A DNA stretch of 64,000 nt from positions 40,595,243-40,659,242 of the forward strand of contig OY755243.1 in the NCBI GenBank assembly GCA_963576725.1. Direction: 5' to 3'. The position numbers were made by a program, and so were the translations under genes. Within the stretch, counting starts at the first letter, position 1. Each line of letters opens with the position of its first letter. Below, in pieces: positions 52,487 through 62,487 of the stretch. The notes under the pieces were generated by a model that did not search any database, was not told the origin of the DNA, and saw only the letters and a list, made by a program, of their open reading frames with translations. This DNA is from Azorinus chamasolen. Taxonomy: Eukaryota; Mollusca; Bivalvia; Cardiida; Solecurtidae.

Positions 52487-52531
52487 CTCTTTCGCTGTTT
52501 TCTCTGTCTTCTCGCTACCCTTCTTCGACAT
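52487..52531 (-). CDS. First coding exon of an unidentified minus-strand gene
   Basis: Read on the minus strand from 52531, ATG opens 15 codons (MSKKGSEKTEKTAKE) and the exon ends GAG followed by GTACTG, a good splice donor at 52486-52481. The start is supported by an A at -3 and by an in-frame TAA at 52546-52544, so the frame cannot extend upstream without splicing. The peptide is Lys/Glu/Thr/Ser-rich and hydrophilic, with no signal peptide or membrane segment. It ends in phase 0, which fits the phase-0 start of the exon at 24174-24267. Joining the two gives a charged, then Ser/Pro-rich N-terminus, as is common in nuclear or signalling proteins; I do not recognise the family. It lies in one of the few transposon-poor stretches of the window, as expected around a promoter and first exon. 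Confidence 0.55.
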
Positions 52532-53400
52532 ATTTCTGTACAATTACGTTGTACCTTGACACCGTGGTAACCGTTTTTACACTCCTTGTTTTTCGAATTA
52601 ATTGTTATAGAATCACCTTAAAGGCACACTCGTTACCTCTATTGACCGAAGACTCAACCTATATGCGACAAAATTAGAGGTGCACTAGCAAATCGGCCCC
52701 TGGTATTGTAAAACTAGTGTTAAGTCAGTGTTTTCCTGTTGTAAGTTCAAATATTAACACCTGTCATGTGTGCTTCCCCCATTATCACTAAACATCCAAT
52801 AAAGGTGTAAAACTACTGGAGTTGACGGGGGACCGCGAAGGAGCCGGCCAGCTGGTGATCCACTGCAGATCCTTTCATCAATAAACTAACAAAAGCTCTC
52901 ACTCCAAACTACCTCTACCGAATCCTATAAACTTCCGAGTATGGGTACTGTACACAGGCAAAAAGAACCGATGTTCATTACAGTATGCCGTGTCACATGA
53001 TCTCTCAGTAGCAGCAGCCGAAAAATCAAATACATGGAGGACACGGGAGCCGAATTGTTTTAAGGCAACAGTTATACACCCTAGCGGAGCATGCGTGGAG
53101 AAAAGTCTGTAAGCAAGCAGGGCCTTTTAGTATGAAGATGGTGTTTATAATCCGGCAAGTGACAGAGCGAATAGAGATCTATAGTGTATGGGAAGATGAT
53201 ATTGGAAAGACACATGTAGATCAACATTTATAGGAGAACACATGACAAAAGTAGATCTCTACACTTGCTGAAGAGGGATTGAGTACATAATGAAAGATGT
53301 CATACAGGAACGTATCGATTTTAGAAAAGACTTACACAATCATACCATAATGTCATTTTACACACACACACCATAATACCAACTCGTATTTTTCTGTAAT
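52532..53400 (-). promoter_or_regulatory. Putative 5' UTR and promoter region
   Basis: This stretch lies immediately upstream of the minus-strand start codon. It lacks the short palindromic transposons found almost everywhere else, and around 52810-53110 it is more GC-rich than its surroundings. No TATA box or transcription start can be fixed by eye. The call rests on position and on the absence of repeats. Confidence 0.3.
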
Positions 53401-53586
53401 TGCATGCTGTCATTTGCCTATATAAACGTCCTAAAGTGCATGGCTATGTTCTGCATACATTTATTTCCCGTTTGTGATTGTTCTATGAATCAGTCGATTT
53501 CTCTTTCTTCTTTCTCTATCTCTCTTCTCTTTGTGTCTGTCTGTATGCCTGTCTGTCATTCTGCATGTCCCTCCCTCTCCCCCCCT

Positions 53587-53589
<3 letters not shown>

Positions 53590-53635
<46 letters not shown>
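53590..53635. repeat. (TC)n microsatellite
   Basis: 23 TC dinucleotides in a wider pyrimidine-rich tract (53500-53790). The overlapping 60-120-codon frames are low-complexity artefacts. Confidence 0.95.
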
Positions 53636-53639
<4 letters not shown>

Positions 53640-53723
53640 CATCTCCCCTCCCCATCTTTGTCTATTTTCTCTATGTGCCACTTCACTTCTCTCAGTCTCT
53701 TTCTCTTTCTCTGTCTCTCTCTA

Positions 53724-53734
53724 GCTCTGTCTGG

Positions 53735-53766
<32 letters not shown>

Positions 53767-53783
53767 GTCTGTCTGTCTGTCTC
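53724..53783. repeat. (TGTC)n microsatellite
   Basis: TGTCTGTCTGTC repeats with single-base interruptions. Confidence 0.9.
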
Positions 53784-53827
53784 TCTAAAACGGCTACTCA
53801 AAAGATGTATAATTCTGAATTTACAAA

Positions 53828-53993
53828 CACGTGGTAGCTTTATACAGGACCATAGCAGCTTTCTGTATTATTTTCCCTGATTTAAGCAACCACCTGTTTT
53901 TACAGACTCCTTTTTAACAAATTATGTGATACCTGTATTAAAATCTCAAATTTGTCTTATTTCGAGTGATCGTATTATAGAGGCTTTATTGTA
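53828..53993. mobile_element. Family D2 element, left-truncated
   Basis: CACGTGGTAGCTTTATACAG, CAGCTTTCTGTATTATTTTC, TTTAAGCAACCACCTG and AGGCTTTATTG, then TA. The TA is also the start of the next D2. Confidence 0.7.
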
Positions 53994-54189
53994 CAGTAGA
54001 ACCCGGCTTAAGCGGCCATAAAAAGGGTCTAAATATGGGTCTGTAGGGCAGGTGGTAGCTTTAATGCAGGCCAAAAGTAACGCAGAAAGCTCATACTGCC
54101 ATGCATTAAGCAACCATGGTTCACCTGCTTTTTAGGATTTCTGCGTTAAAACAATTCAAAGTCGCTTAATACAGACAAGTTCTACTGCA
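53992..54189. mobile_element. Family D2 element sharing TA with its neighbour
   Basis: TACAGTAGAACCCGGCTTAA to AGACAAGTTCTACTGCA. The inner stem is GGCAGGTGGTAGCTTTAATG..CATTAAGCAACCATGG; the tip is reduced to AAGCTCATACTG. Confidence 0.85.
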
Positions 54190-54279
54190 CTTACTCTTAA
54201 ATATTTCGCGCCAACAAATGTCGTCTGCTAAATTTTTCTTTTGCTTCGTGCTTCAAAGTGATATGTTCATCCTATTATT

Positions 54280-54353
54280 TACAAACATGTAGCCAGATTG
54301 TCAAACTGTATAGATCCTGATGAGACAACATGTGACATCTGGCTGCAAACTGT
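54280..54353 (+). mobile_element. Family C fragment
   Basis: GATTGTCAAACTGTATAGAT, CCTGATGAGACAACATG, CATCTGGCTGCAAACTG; it abuts the TTAA of the next element. Confidence 0.6.
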
Positions 54354-54582
54354 TTAACCTATTCCCCCATAGGCTATTTTAAGACCCAGCCTGTTTGAAT
54401 AAATCTACCGAAAAGGAGCAGTAACCAGAAAAAAGGAAAACTTTAGATTTTTGTAGTTCTGAAACCATTGTGATTAATAGAGAATTTGCTCCATAGGAGC
54501 AAATGCTCTATTTATCACCATGGTTTCCAAACGTGCGTTTTACAGAGGCGTCCAAAGCCGTCAACATGGGGGAATGGTTTAA
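54354..54582 (+). mobile_element. Family A element
   Basis: TTAACCTATTCCCCCATAGG to ATGGGGGAATGGTTTAA; several hairpin arm changes (GATTAATAGAGAATTTG; CACCATGG). Confidence 0.9.
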
Positions 54583-54651
54583 TAAACGTTTTCACTGATT
54601 CGCCTAAGGCAACGAAAGATTTAATTTTAGTACAATACGCAAACGTTTGTT

Positions 54652-54910
54652 AACCCTGTCCCTGTTGTACGTTTATTCCAAATTTCAATACCTACTGAAT
54701 AGTTCATGACCTGAATGTTCGTGGAACGGGGGCCATGGTGGCCTTTTCAAACAGTTTGGATCCAGATACGATGCCGAGTGACTCTCATCATGATACCAGC
54801 TGTTAGTATCCGGTCAGCTTTTTCTCAAAAAAAAGGTGAACGAATCGGGAGTAAACGAAAAATTGCTCTAGATTAGATATTGAGCAGACATTATTTTTGA
54901 CGACATGACA
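54652..54910. mobile_element. B2 left part, then family C remnant
   Basis: 54650-54735 follows B2 (TTAACCCTGTCCCTGTTGTA, CAAATTTCAATACCTACTG). 54745-54910 reads CAGTTTGGATCCAGATACGA, TGCCGAGTGACTCTCATC, ATTGAGCAGACATTATTTTT. Confidence 0.6.
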
Positions 54911-54997
54911 TGAGTTAACACAATATAGTACAAAATAACGTAGTGGTATAGTAAAACTTCCATACAGTAGAACCTCACCTAATCAACAAGTCATGTA

Positions 54998-55248
54998 TTA
55001 ACCCCTTCTCTCGCTGAATTTTAAAATACATTTCTCCTTCTTTACCCATGCCCTGTTGTATAATTACATATATCTTCACTGTGCACAAGTATTTCGCTGT
55101 GCAATCACTGCTGTGGAGTGCACTGGTTGCACTATCAACTTGTAAATAGTGCAGACCCTGATGAGACAGCTCCTGCAGGAGCTGTCTCATCTGGGTCTTC
55201 ACTATTTACAGGTACGCATATTGACGTGAATAGCAAGCGAAGGGTTAA
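54998..55248 (+). mobile_element. Family E element, reference copy
   Basis: TTAACCCCTTCTCTCGCTGA to AGCAAGCGAAGGGTTAA, core GAGACAGCTCCTGCAGGAGC then TGTCTC, perfectly palindromic. It is inserted in D2 at TTAA. Confidence 0.93.
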
Positions 55249-55278
55249 ACATAGGAATCTAAAAAAGCAGGTAGTTGC

Positions 55279-55532
55279 TTAACCCTTTCCCTGTTCTACC
55301 CGTATGTTTATTCCAAATTTCAATACCTACTGAATATTCATGGACAACATAGTTCTAATGAAATATGGAAGGTGGAACATTGTAGCCATTTTAGAAAGTA
55401 AAGAATCAGATCTTTCAAATTCCACTAGCAAACAGAGCAGACCCTGATCAGACGGCTCCTCTAGGAGCCGTCTGATCTGGGTCTACTGTTTGCAAATGCG
55501 TGAACACACGTTTATATGAGGGAAAGGGTTAA
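55279..55532 (+). mobile_element. Family B2 element inserted in D2
   Basis: TTAACCCTTTCCCTGTTC to ATGAGGGAAAGGGTTAA, core CGGCTCCTCTAGGAGCCG. The flanks GGTAGTTGC and TGCAGGACACAAG are continuous D2 sequence. Confidence 0.93.
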
Positions 55533-55649
55533 TGCAGGACACAAGTAATGCAAAAAGCTGACATATGAGCTTTCTGCATTATCTATGCCCTGTATTAAGC
55601 TACCACCTGCCTAACAGACCCTTAGTTAGACCCATCTTTTTATGGTCGT

Positions 55650-55862
55650 TTAACCCTTTCCCTTATGTAAGCGCATTTTGGCTCCTATAGGAGCCAAATG
55701 ATCAGGGTCTGCTCTGTTTGCTTATGGTGTAATACAGATATGATTCTACAGCTTCTGCCTGAGCCGAAATGTCCTGTGTTCATATGCCATTATAAAAATA
55801 ATCTTATTAATATTCATAACATCATTAATTCCTACATGAATATTCATCAGGGAAAGGGTTAA
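55650..55862 (-). mobile_element. Family B element inserted in D2
   Basis: TTAACCCTTTCCCTTATG to TTCATCAGGGAAAGGGTTAA. The first core arm is shortened, so GGCTCCTATAGGAGCC lies 26 bases from the end. Confidence 0.9.
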
Positions 55863-55878
55863 GACAGAGTCTACTGTA

Positions 55879-56064
55879 ATGCGAGTCAGTGACCACTTAC
55901 TTTGGACGTCTATAAGAGCAGGTGGTTGGTTAATGCAATCGCAAAGTGAAAACAGTGTACACCCAGAATAGAAGATTCCTAGATGTGCCCTCTTAATAGG
56001 ATCTGCGCTGTTTGTCATTCAAAATCCTCTAGCAAATTATGCCTACCATACGGAATGCATTCTC
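55879..56064. other. Short mixed stretch
   Basis: A D2-like AGCAGGTGGTTGGTTAATGC at 55918-55937, then B-centre-like ACAGTGTACACCCAGAATAG and AGGATCTGCGCTGTTTG. No full element. Confidence 0.4.
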
Positions 56065-56290
56065 GTAACCCTTTCCCTCATATAAACGTGTTTTCACGCA
56101 TTTTGCAAACAGACTAGACCCAGATCAGATGACTCCTATTGGATATGGTTGACTTTATTATGATAGATGTGACTCTACAATTCTGTCAATGCCAAAAGCT
56201 CCTGTGTACATATTCCATTATAAAGTTCAGCTAATAAATATTCATGGTGTCATTAAATCTGACATAAATATGCAACAGGGAGGAGCTTAA
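56065..56290 (-). mobile_element. Family B element
   Basis: GTAACCCTTTCCCTCATATA to CAACAGGGAGGAGCTTAA; the second core arm is deleted (CCAGATCAGATGACTCC, then ATATGGTTGAC). Confidence 0.82.
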
Positions 56291-56435
56291 GTAATTATAT
56301 AAATCTGATTCTACAAATCTTATAAAAGTAAACAAAAAGTATCATTTTCTATTTAAAAAACAACAACGATGGTATGATTAATTTTTCAATGATTTTCCTC
56401 AAGTAAAGAGTTAAACGTTTGAGTTCCGGTGTTCT

Positions 56436-57400
56436 TACTGTCTGTCGTCTGCTTTACAATTGTCTGTCGTCTGCTTTACAATTGTCTATCGTCTGCTTTA
56501 TAACATACACTGTCTATATTGTCTGTCGTCTGCTTTACAATTGTATGTCGTCTGCTTTACAATTGTCTATCGTCTGCTTTATAACATACACTGTCTATAT
56601 TGTCTGTCGTCTGCTTTACAACATACACTGTCTATATTGTCTGTCGTCTGCTTTACAATTGTATGTCGTCTGCTTTACAATTGTCTATCGTCTGCTTTAT
56701 AACATACACTGTCTATATTGTCTGTCGTCTGCTTAACAACATACACTGTCTATATTGTCTGTGGTCTGCTTTACAACAGTCACTGTCTATATTGTTTGTC
56801 GTCTGCTTTACAACAGACTGTCTATATTGTATGTCGTCTGCTTTACAACAGACTGTCTATATTGTATGTCGTTTGCTTTACAACAGACTGTCTATATTGT
56901 CTGTCGTCTGCTTTACAACAGACACTGTCTATATTGTATGTCGTCTGCTTTACAACAGACACTGTCTATATTGTATGTCGTCTGCTTTACAACAGACTGT
57001 CTATATTGTCTGTCGTCTGATTTACAACAGACACTGTCTATATTGTATGTCGTCTGCTTTACAACAGACTGTCTATATAGTCTGTCGTCTTATTTACAAC
57101 AGACACTGTCTATATTGTATGTCGTCTGCTTAACAACAGACTGTCTATATTGTCTTTCGTCTGCTTTACAACATACTGTCTATTTTGTCTGTCGTCTGCT
57201 TTACAATAGACAATGACTACATGTATATTGTCTGTCGTCTGCTTTACAACAGACTGTCTATATTGTCTGCCGTCTGCTTTACAACATACTGTCTATTTTG
57301 TCTGTCGTCTGCTTTACAATAGACATCGACTATAGTGTCTGTCGTCTGCTTTACAACAGACTGTCTATATTGTCTGCCGTCTGCTTTACAACAGACACTG
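56436..57400. repeat. ~35-base TCTGTCGTCTGCTTTACAAC satellite
   Basis: The unit is GTCTGTCGTCTGCTTTACAA, CAGACTGTCTATATT, with short (~19-base) units at the left and ATACAC/ACAC insertion forms. The left part repeats as a ~115-base block (56480-56590, 56590-56700). The 60-177-codon frames are array artefacts in three frames. Confidence 0.94.
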
Positions 57401-57662
57401 TCTCAACATCCGAACTTTACCAAGTTTTATTCAATTTGTTTCACAAACAAGGACTTCGACAGGAATCGCAAGAACTTGGTCTCAGATAATAGACTATAAG
57501 TTGCCGAGGAATTGAAATACTTTCTGACTTTCGGACTTAAAGTTCTCCATATGATAATCCTATATCCGATGAATATTTTCTGGCATAGGCAAAAAGGGAA
57601 GTTCTGGCTATCGAAGAAACCATAGAAACAGATCTATGTACATGTAACTTAAATATAATTCA
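57401..57662. other. No gene supported
   Basis: The last array unit runs into unassigned AT-rich DNA. A weak B trace occurs at 57565-57650 (GATGAATATTTTCTGGC, CGAAGAAACCATAGAAAC). Confidence 0.4.
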
Positions 57663-57895
57663 ATAACCCTTTCCTCGATAAACACGTATTTCTACGCATC
57701 TGTAATAGTCACTTCTTAAAACCATTGTGATAAATAGAGCATTTGCTCCTGTGGAGTATATGCTCTATTTATCACAACGGTTTCAATACTACACAATTCT
57801 AACATACATTTTCCTTTTCTCTAGTAAATGATCCTTTTGGATAGATTCATTCAAAGAGGTTGGGTCCAAACATAGCCTATGGAGGAAAGGGATAA
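57663..57895 (-). mobile_element. Family A element flanked by ATAA
   Basis: ATAACCCTTTCCTCGATAAA to GGAGGAAAGGGATAA. It belongs to the CAACGG subfamily (right arm only). Both ends abut ATAA instead of TTAA. Confidence 0.9.
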
Positions 57896-57975
57896 GCAAA
57901 CAAGAGCAGGCCCTAGTAAGACGGCTCCTACAAGGGGCGCCCTCTGATCGCTGTCTTCTCTGTTTGTAAAGGTGT
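57896..57975 (+). mobile_element. Family B centre fragment
   Basis: AAGCAAACAAGAGCAGGCCC, ACGGCTCCTACAAGG, CTGTCTTCTCTGTTTG. Confidence 0.6.
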
Positions 57976-58547
57976 CACTAGTTGTATCTAAAGAGGTAAA
58001 CGAATACCGAGCATACTTCAATGTTAGACATTAAGGGATAATGATCTTGGAACCATGAACATAATATTTGTTTCGTCCTATAACTTCCGTTTTATATAAC
58101 TCATTCACACTTAATATTGGAACCATCAATTTCAGGGATAGGGGTCAATGCAAAATAAATACATGCTGGTGAAAACATTTGCTATATTCCGTTTTCAAAA
58201 CGTTAAATGAGCAATAATGTAATTATCAATTGTGAATCGGAGGCATTGTAAAGTCATTAAGAAGTCGCCAACCACGCTGTCTAACACTGTCTAAAATATG
58301 CTTCCAAAAACAATACAGTAAAACCCCTCTAAACCGTCTTACTGCACTTATTGAGATCTTTGAACTGTATGAAAGAGTAGTCTGACTAAATTATCCATAT
58401 TTTGCATAATTTGCTTATTTTGCATAAATGTATATTGCATAGTTTATATATCTTGCGGAGGCTGGTTTACTGTTGGAGCAAATCAATAAAAGTAGTTACA
58501 TAAAGTTTCATCTAATAGAACAGAGTTTCTTATAACTCTTTCTTGCT
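57976..58547. other. No gene seen; D-type end trace
   Basis: AT-rich. ACAGTAAAACCCCTCTAAAC at 58315-58334 is an isolated D2 left end. Confidence 0.45.
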
Positions 58548-58740
58548 TTAACCCTACACGCTGCAAAAAATAATGCCTGCTCAAATTTTGACTCTGTGCG
58601 ATTGTGACTGCTTTCAATCCTATCCAGAAACTATTGACCAAGTGTCAAACAGCTTGGATCCTGGTGGGACACCGACTGTTATTCTGGATGCAAACTGTTT
58701 TCATATGCGAGTCATGTCTAGGATACAGAGATGAGGTTAA
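58548..58740 (+). mobile_element. Family C element, full length
   Basis: TTAACCCTACACGCTGCAAA, AATAATGCCTGCTCAAATTT, CTATTGACCAAGTGTCAAAC, AGCTTGGATCCTGGTGGG, GCGAGTCATGTCTAGG and GATGAGGTTAA. Core arms partly deleted. Confidence 0.87.
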
Positions 58741-58894
58741 GAAAGGAAGTGGAAGAAAAAACACCCACTTTAAAATTTGAAGTAGATAACAAGTTTGAAC
58801 GAACGTTTATCCTTTAAAGGAGTGGGGTTTTTTGTACAAAGCTCTAGACATAAGATTTCAGTAGAACATCTCAAAAGCGGCCACTTAATGAAAT

Positions 58895-59143
58895 AACTAG
58901 GGCGTCATAACGAATACTCATGTAAACATAATGACTCAATGAGTATCAAATATATTATCTTTTAATGGCATCATACAAGGGTTTCTTATAATATCAGAAA
59001 GTATAGCATTAGATTTGTACTATTCCATAAGTAAAAAGTGGAGACCCTGATCAGACGGCCCCTACAAGAAGGGTCTGGTAAATATCTACTTTGTTTGAAA
59101 AGACGTCAAAAGGCGTTCATACATGTATTAGGTAAAGGGTTAA
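58895..59143 (+). mobile_element. Family B element sharing TTAA with C
   Basis: GGGCGTCATAACGAATACTC, ATTCCATAAGTAAAAAGTGG, AGACCCTGATCAGACGGCCC and TAGGTAAAGGGTTAA; the left end is decayed. Confidence 0.78.
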
Positions 59144-59260
59144 CCCCTTTTGCCACCATAGACGAACCAATAATAACATTTGCTAACAGTTTGGATCCAG
59201 ACCAGACATCGAGTAACTCGGCGGCTCCTCAGGATCCAAACTGTTTGACACTGATTATAT
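59140..59260 (+). mobile_element. Family C element, truncated
   Basis: TTAACCCCTTTTGCCACCAT, TTTGCTAACAGTTTGGATCC, AGACATCGAGTAACTCGG, CAGGATCCAAACTGTTTGAC; no right TTAA. Confidence 0.7.
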
Positions 59261-59626
59261 TTACGTTAAGAAATTAAAGAAAACGTCACTTTGAAACCTG
59301 AAGCAAACGGAATTTATTTTTCCCCGAAAAACGCTAAGGTGCAGTGCCGCTTGCCATACAGATGCATAAATAAACAAGTGGCTGTGACCTTTATAGAGGG
59401 AGTTCATTATGCATCCTACATGACAATGGCGACACCTTGAGTATCAGTCGTTCTTGTGTGCCATAAAACTTGTGAACACGCTCCATGGATTACTCAAAAC
59501 CACTTAGAATATGGATTGTAATCGTGACTTCTCACCACACCATGAGACAGGATGGTCAAAAAAAGGAAGCAAGATGACTGACTTTTGGATACTTCCGTAT
59601 TGAATTTTCAATCGTTATTGTTCAGT
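59261..59626. other. No gene supported
   Basis: Mixed-composition DNA without a recognised repeat or splice-site pair. Confidence 0.4.
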
Positions 59627-59990
59627 TTAACCCTTTACTCCATGAATATTCATGTTAGAAATAATGACAACATGAATATTAATTGTTAGATTAATTGTTA
59701 TAAATGCGCATGGCCATAGCAGAAATTATAGAATCATATCTACAGTAAAACCTCTCTATAAAGGACACTAAATTACATCAAGTATTTTGTGTTAAAGGCA
59801 GGTGGCTGCTTAAAGCAAGGTGAAAGTAAAACAGGAGCGGTCTGTTTTACTTTCATCTTGTTTAAGCGGCCATCTGCCCTATATATCAAATAATTAACAC
59901 AATTTAGTGGCCGTTACAGAGAGGTTTTACTGTACACGAACCCTCTGATCAATGTACGCACTCACTGTTGTCGTTCAAAAGTCTATAGCA
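59627..59990 (+). mobile_element. Family B left half with a nested D
   Basis: TTAACCCTTTACTCCATGAA, CATGTTAGAAATAATGACAA and TAGAATCATATC lead to the D insertion. After it only B-like traces (CTCTGATCAATGTACGC) remain. Confidence 0.75.
59741..59934. mobile_element. Family D element in B (tip shortened)
   Basis: Between TAs: CAGTAAAACCTCTCTATAAA and CAGAGAGGTTTTACTG. The tip is reduced to AAAACAGGAGCGGTCTG. Confidence 0.9.
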
Positions 59991-60085
59991 ATTCAAACAT
60001 TCCATGCTGAATGGGCTTCAACAATAAAACCTCAACGTGGCCATATTTAAAGCCAGAGTTTCTTGTCATATCCATAATATGTATG

Positions 60086-60260
60086 TTAACCCTTTGCTTG
60101 AAATTGACGTCTTTTGACATTGCTCTTGTTTTAGCCATGACAGACACTGTAGAATCAAATTTATATAAAAAAGTAAAATAAAGCAGACCCTGACCAGACG
60201 TCTTCTATAAGAGTCACATGACCTGAGTCTTCATTGTTTGCCAATACATAATAAGGCGTT
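60086..60260 (+). mobile_element. A-end/B-body mosaic
   Basis: TTAACCCTTTGCTTGAAATT, GACGTCTTTTGAC is a family A end. From TTTAGCCATGACAGACACTG, TAGAATCAAATTTATAT it continues as B to GCCAATACATAATAAGGCG. Confidence 0.6.
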
Positions 60261-60430
60261 ACAGGTTTTGTATCTCGTCTCCCCTTCTTTTCAATTGCCA
60301 CACGAAAGTTCTTTCATTTTCTGACGAACAACACGGCCAGAATGTCTAACGGTTTGTATCTGGATTATACGTTGAGTTTCTAGGCATCTCACCTAGATCA
60401 CATCTATAAGGAAGGGTAACCACCCAGGAT

Positions 60431-60642
60431 TCTATTATACGATAGAGTCTCGCTAAAGCCACCACATGCTTTATCAAGATTGGAGACTGTTAAAGCATGT
60501 GGTTCCTTGTGCAGGACAAGAGTGATACAAAAAGTTCCTATGAGAACGTTCTGTATCACCTTTGTCCTGTAGAATGCCACCAACTTTTAAAAATCTAAAA
60601 TCATACTTTGTTGTGCGGTCGTATTAGCGAGAAATTACTGTA
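60431..60642. mobile_element. Family D2-like element, diverged
   Basis: TATACGATAGAGTCTCGCTA and TAGCGAGAAATTACTGTA are imperfect inverted ends. The inner stem is AGCATGTGGTTCCTTG, AAAGTTCCTATGAGAACG, CTTTGTCCTGTAGAATGCC. Confidence 0.65.
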
Positions 60643-61129
60643 CATGTATTCAGTTTACACTAGAAGTTAAGATACTTGCAGCAGTAGCCCAAAAAGCGAG
60701 CAAAGAGCAACTCAACGTTATGAAGTTTGAATTACAGGAGAAGCTGCTTCATTTGATAGCACAAAATTTACAATAAAACTACTCGGGTGCTTAAGTAGGT
60801 ATCGAATTCATTTGTCAAGAAATACATGTGTGCGTCTTTTTGTCATTTATCAAACAAATCAGGCATCTAGACTAGAACTGAAAAACCATTGTATTAGAGT
60901 TTGCCTTATGCTGTCACATACCTTCTTAATAAAGAGTCTGTAAAACAGATGGTTGTTTAATGTAGGGGAAAAGTAATACAGAAAGATCAAGTAGGAGCAT
61001 TCTGCATAACGTTTTCCCTGTATTAAACTCTAAAATCCAGAATAATACTTCATTCCAATAGTCGTTTTAACCCGATAAATTTGGTTCAATTTTGACTTAC
61101 TCCGACTCGAAGAAGCTTTTGACAAACTA
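60643..61129. mobile_element. D2 and C fragments in unassigned DNA
   Basis: 60930-61040 is a D2 core (ACAGATGGTTGTTTAATGTA, AAGATCAAGTAGGAGCATTC, CCCTGTATTAAACTC). 61070-61128 resembles a C left part (AAATTTGGTTCAATTTTGAC). Confidence 0.5.
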
Positions 61130-61320
61130 TTAACCCATTCTCTCCTACTGACGCATTGTGTGCCTCTGTAAATCTCATTTATTGAAACCATTGTGATAAA
61201 TAGAGCCTTTACTCAATAGAAACCAATGTTCTATTTATCACAATGGTTTGAAAGTACACAATTATGAAATTCTCCTTTTCTATAGTTAAAGCTCCTTTTC
61301 GGTAGATTAATTCAAAGAGG
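61130..61320 (-). mobile_element. Family A element, truncated and fused to C
   Basis: TTAACCCATTCTCTCCTACT, a diverged hairpin with tip ACTCAATAGAAACC, and AATTCAAAGAGG. At 61321 a C core follows at once (ATGACGTCGAGTGACTCGAC, GTCACG, ATCCAAGCTGC). Confidence 0.8.
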
Positions 61321-61847
61321 ATATGACGTCGAGTGACTCGACGTCACGTTTGTATCCAAGCTGCTTGTAAGTCGCACAAAGAATGGTCAGCATAAATGCT
61401 ATACAATGTGCCATTTCAAATGATTGTAACAAAAAATAAATGAAGGAGATTTGTTTTGTATTGTTTATTTTTTGTTTGTTTTTACTTTTAAAGAAATCTA
61501 ACCACATAAAACGACCACAAAGGTGTCTTAAAAGTCGTAATATACAATGCATTATTGATGTCTGGTCAAGGTGAAGTGTCTAATGTAACGGGACAACAAA
61601 AGTCGATGATGTATTTTGGACGATAGAATATGAAGTTCTACTATATTTTCAACAATCGCACACTAATAGTAGCACGTTTCAAAAAATAAAGAGTCGGCAC
61701 GTTTCAAAAAATAAAGAGGCGGTCTTAATCCGCCATGTTTATTCGTGTATGTGATAAACGGAAGCTTACATTCGTAGTTAGTTCTTATTGTTATTATTAT
61801 TAATATGCCGCTAACCAAGGTTCTCGTCGCGATATTTTGATAAATTC
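61321..61847. other. C core, then no feature
   Basis: 61321-61370 is the fused C core with a perfect GACGTCGAGTGACTCGACGT palindrome. A tandem CACGTTTCAAAAAATAAAGA pair lies at 61675-61720. The rest is unassigned. Confidence 0.5.
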
Positions 61848-62084
61848 GTTTCACCATTTCCTTATCGAATATTCATGTAAGAAATAATGACACCATGAAC
61901 ATTTATTAACTGAATTTTAACAACGGCATAAATGTATATACACGGAATTTGTTTTTGTATTGATATAAACTGTACAGACAGAATTATAATATTTTCATAA
62001 GCAAACAGAACAAATCATGAGCAGTCGGTCTAACTGATCTGAGTCGACTGTTTGCAAAAGCGTTTATATGAGGGAAAGGGCCAA
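61848..62084 (+). mobile_element. Family B element of a back-to-back pair
   Basis: TTTCACCATTTCCTTATCGA, CATGTAAGAAATAATGACAC, CATAAGCAAACAGAACAAAT and TATATGAGGGAAAGGGCCAA. Confidence 0.82.
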
Positions 62085-62291
62085 CCCTTTTCTTGGTAAT
62101 GAACCATTTAAACGCCTTTTCAAACGGAATAGGCCATTTAAGTGAGCTGTGCTCTGTTTGTTTATGAATGAATATATATTTGATTACATTCCAAACCCCC
62201 TGTGTTCATATGGCATTATGATATAGAACCATCTAAGCAATCTTAAGAGTGTTATTTTTTCTTACATGACTAGACATGGTGAAAAGGTTAA
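62081..62291 (-). mobile_element. Family B element of a back-to-back pair
   Basis: CCAACCCTTTTCTTGGTAAT, CTCTGTTTGTTTATGAATG, TCATATGGCATTATGAT and TTTTTTCTTACATGACTAG to GAAAAGGTTAA. The shared junction is CCAA, a decayed TTAA. Confidence 0.75.
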
Positions 62292-62487
62292 TATTATATA
62301 TTGAACCACATAATTATACAAAAGCAACATTTTAATTAAATAATAAATCCGTATTGCTGGGTGAATTTGCCAAAACCTTTAATTTGGAGATATTACATGA
62401 CACATCAGTAGGGATAATTCTGTAAGACCATTTATAATGCTGGCTTGCTGTTTGGAAAATAATTATTGGTGCGAACAACCTCTGATC
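62292..62487. other. No feature seen
   Basis: AT-rich DNA between the last B element and the terminal satellite. The bases after the array (63903-64000) also show no clear element. Confidence 0.4.

Larger units (their letters stand above)
54963..55878. mobile_element. Family D2 element carrying three TTAA-type insertions
   Basis: The ends TACAGTAGAACCTCACCTAA and ACAGAGTCTACTGTA lie 916 bases apart. Removing E (54998-55248), B2 (55279-55532) and B (55650-55862), each with one TTAA, leaves 210 bases. That is the size of intact D2 copies, with the expected D2 inner stem (GCAGGTAGTTGCTTAATGCA ..CTGTATTAAGCTACCACCTG). Confidence 0.85.

Noticed and set aside
53404..53837. Ser/Leu-rich frames of 85-119 codons
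   Set aside because: Translation of (TC)n and (TGTC)n microsatellites.
56419..57216. Frames of 100-177 codons rich in Leu, Tyr and Cys
   Set aside because: They are open in several frames because the ~35-base unit lacks stops. The same peptide words appear shifted between frames, which is not how a gene behaves.
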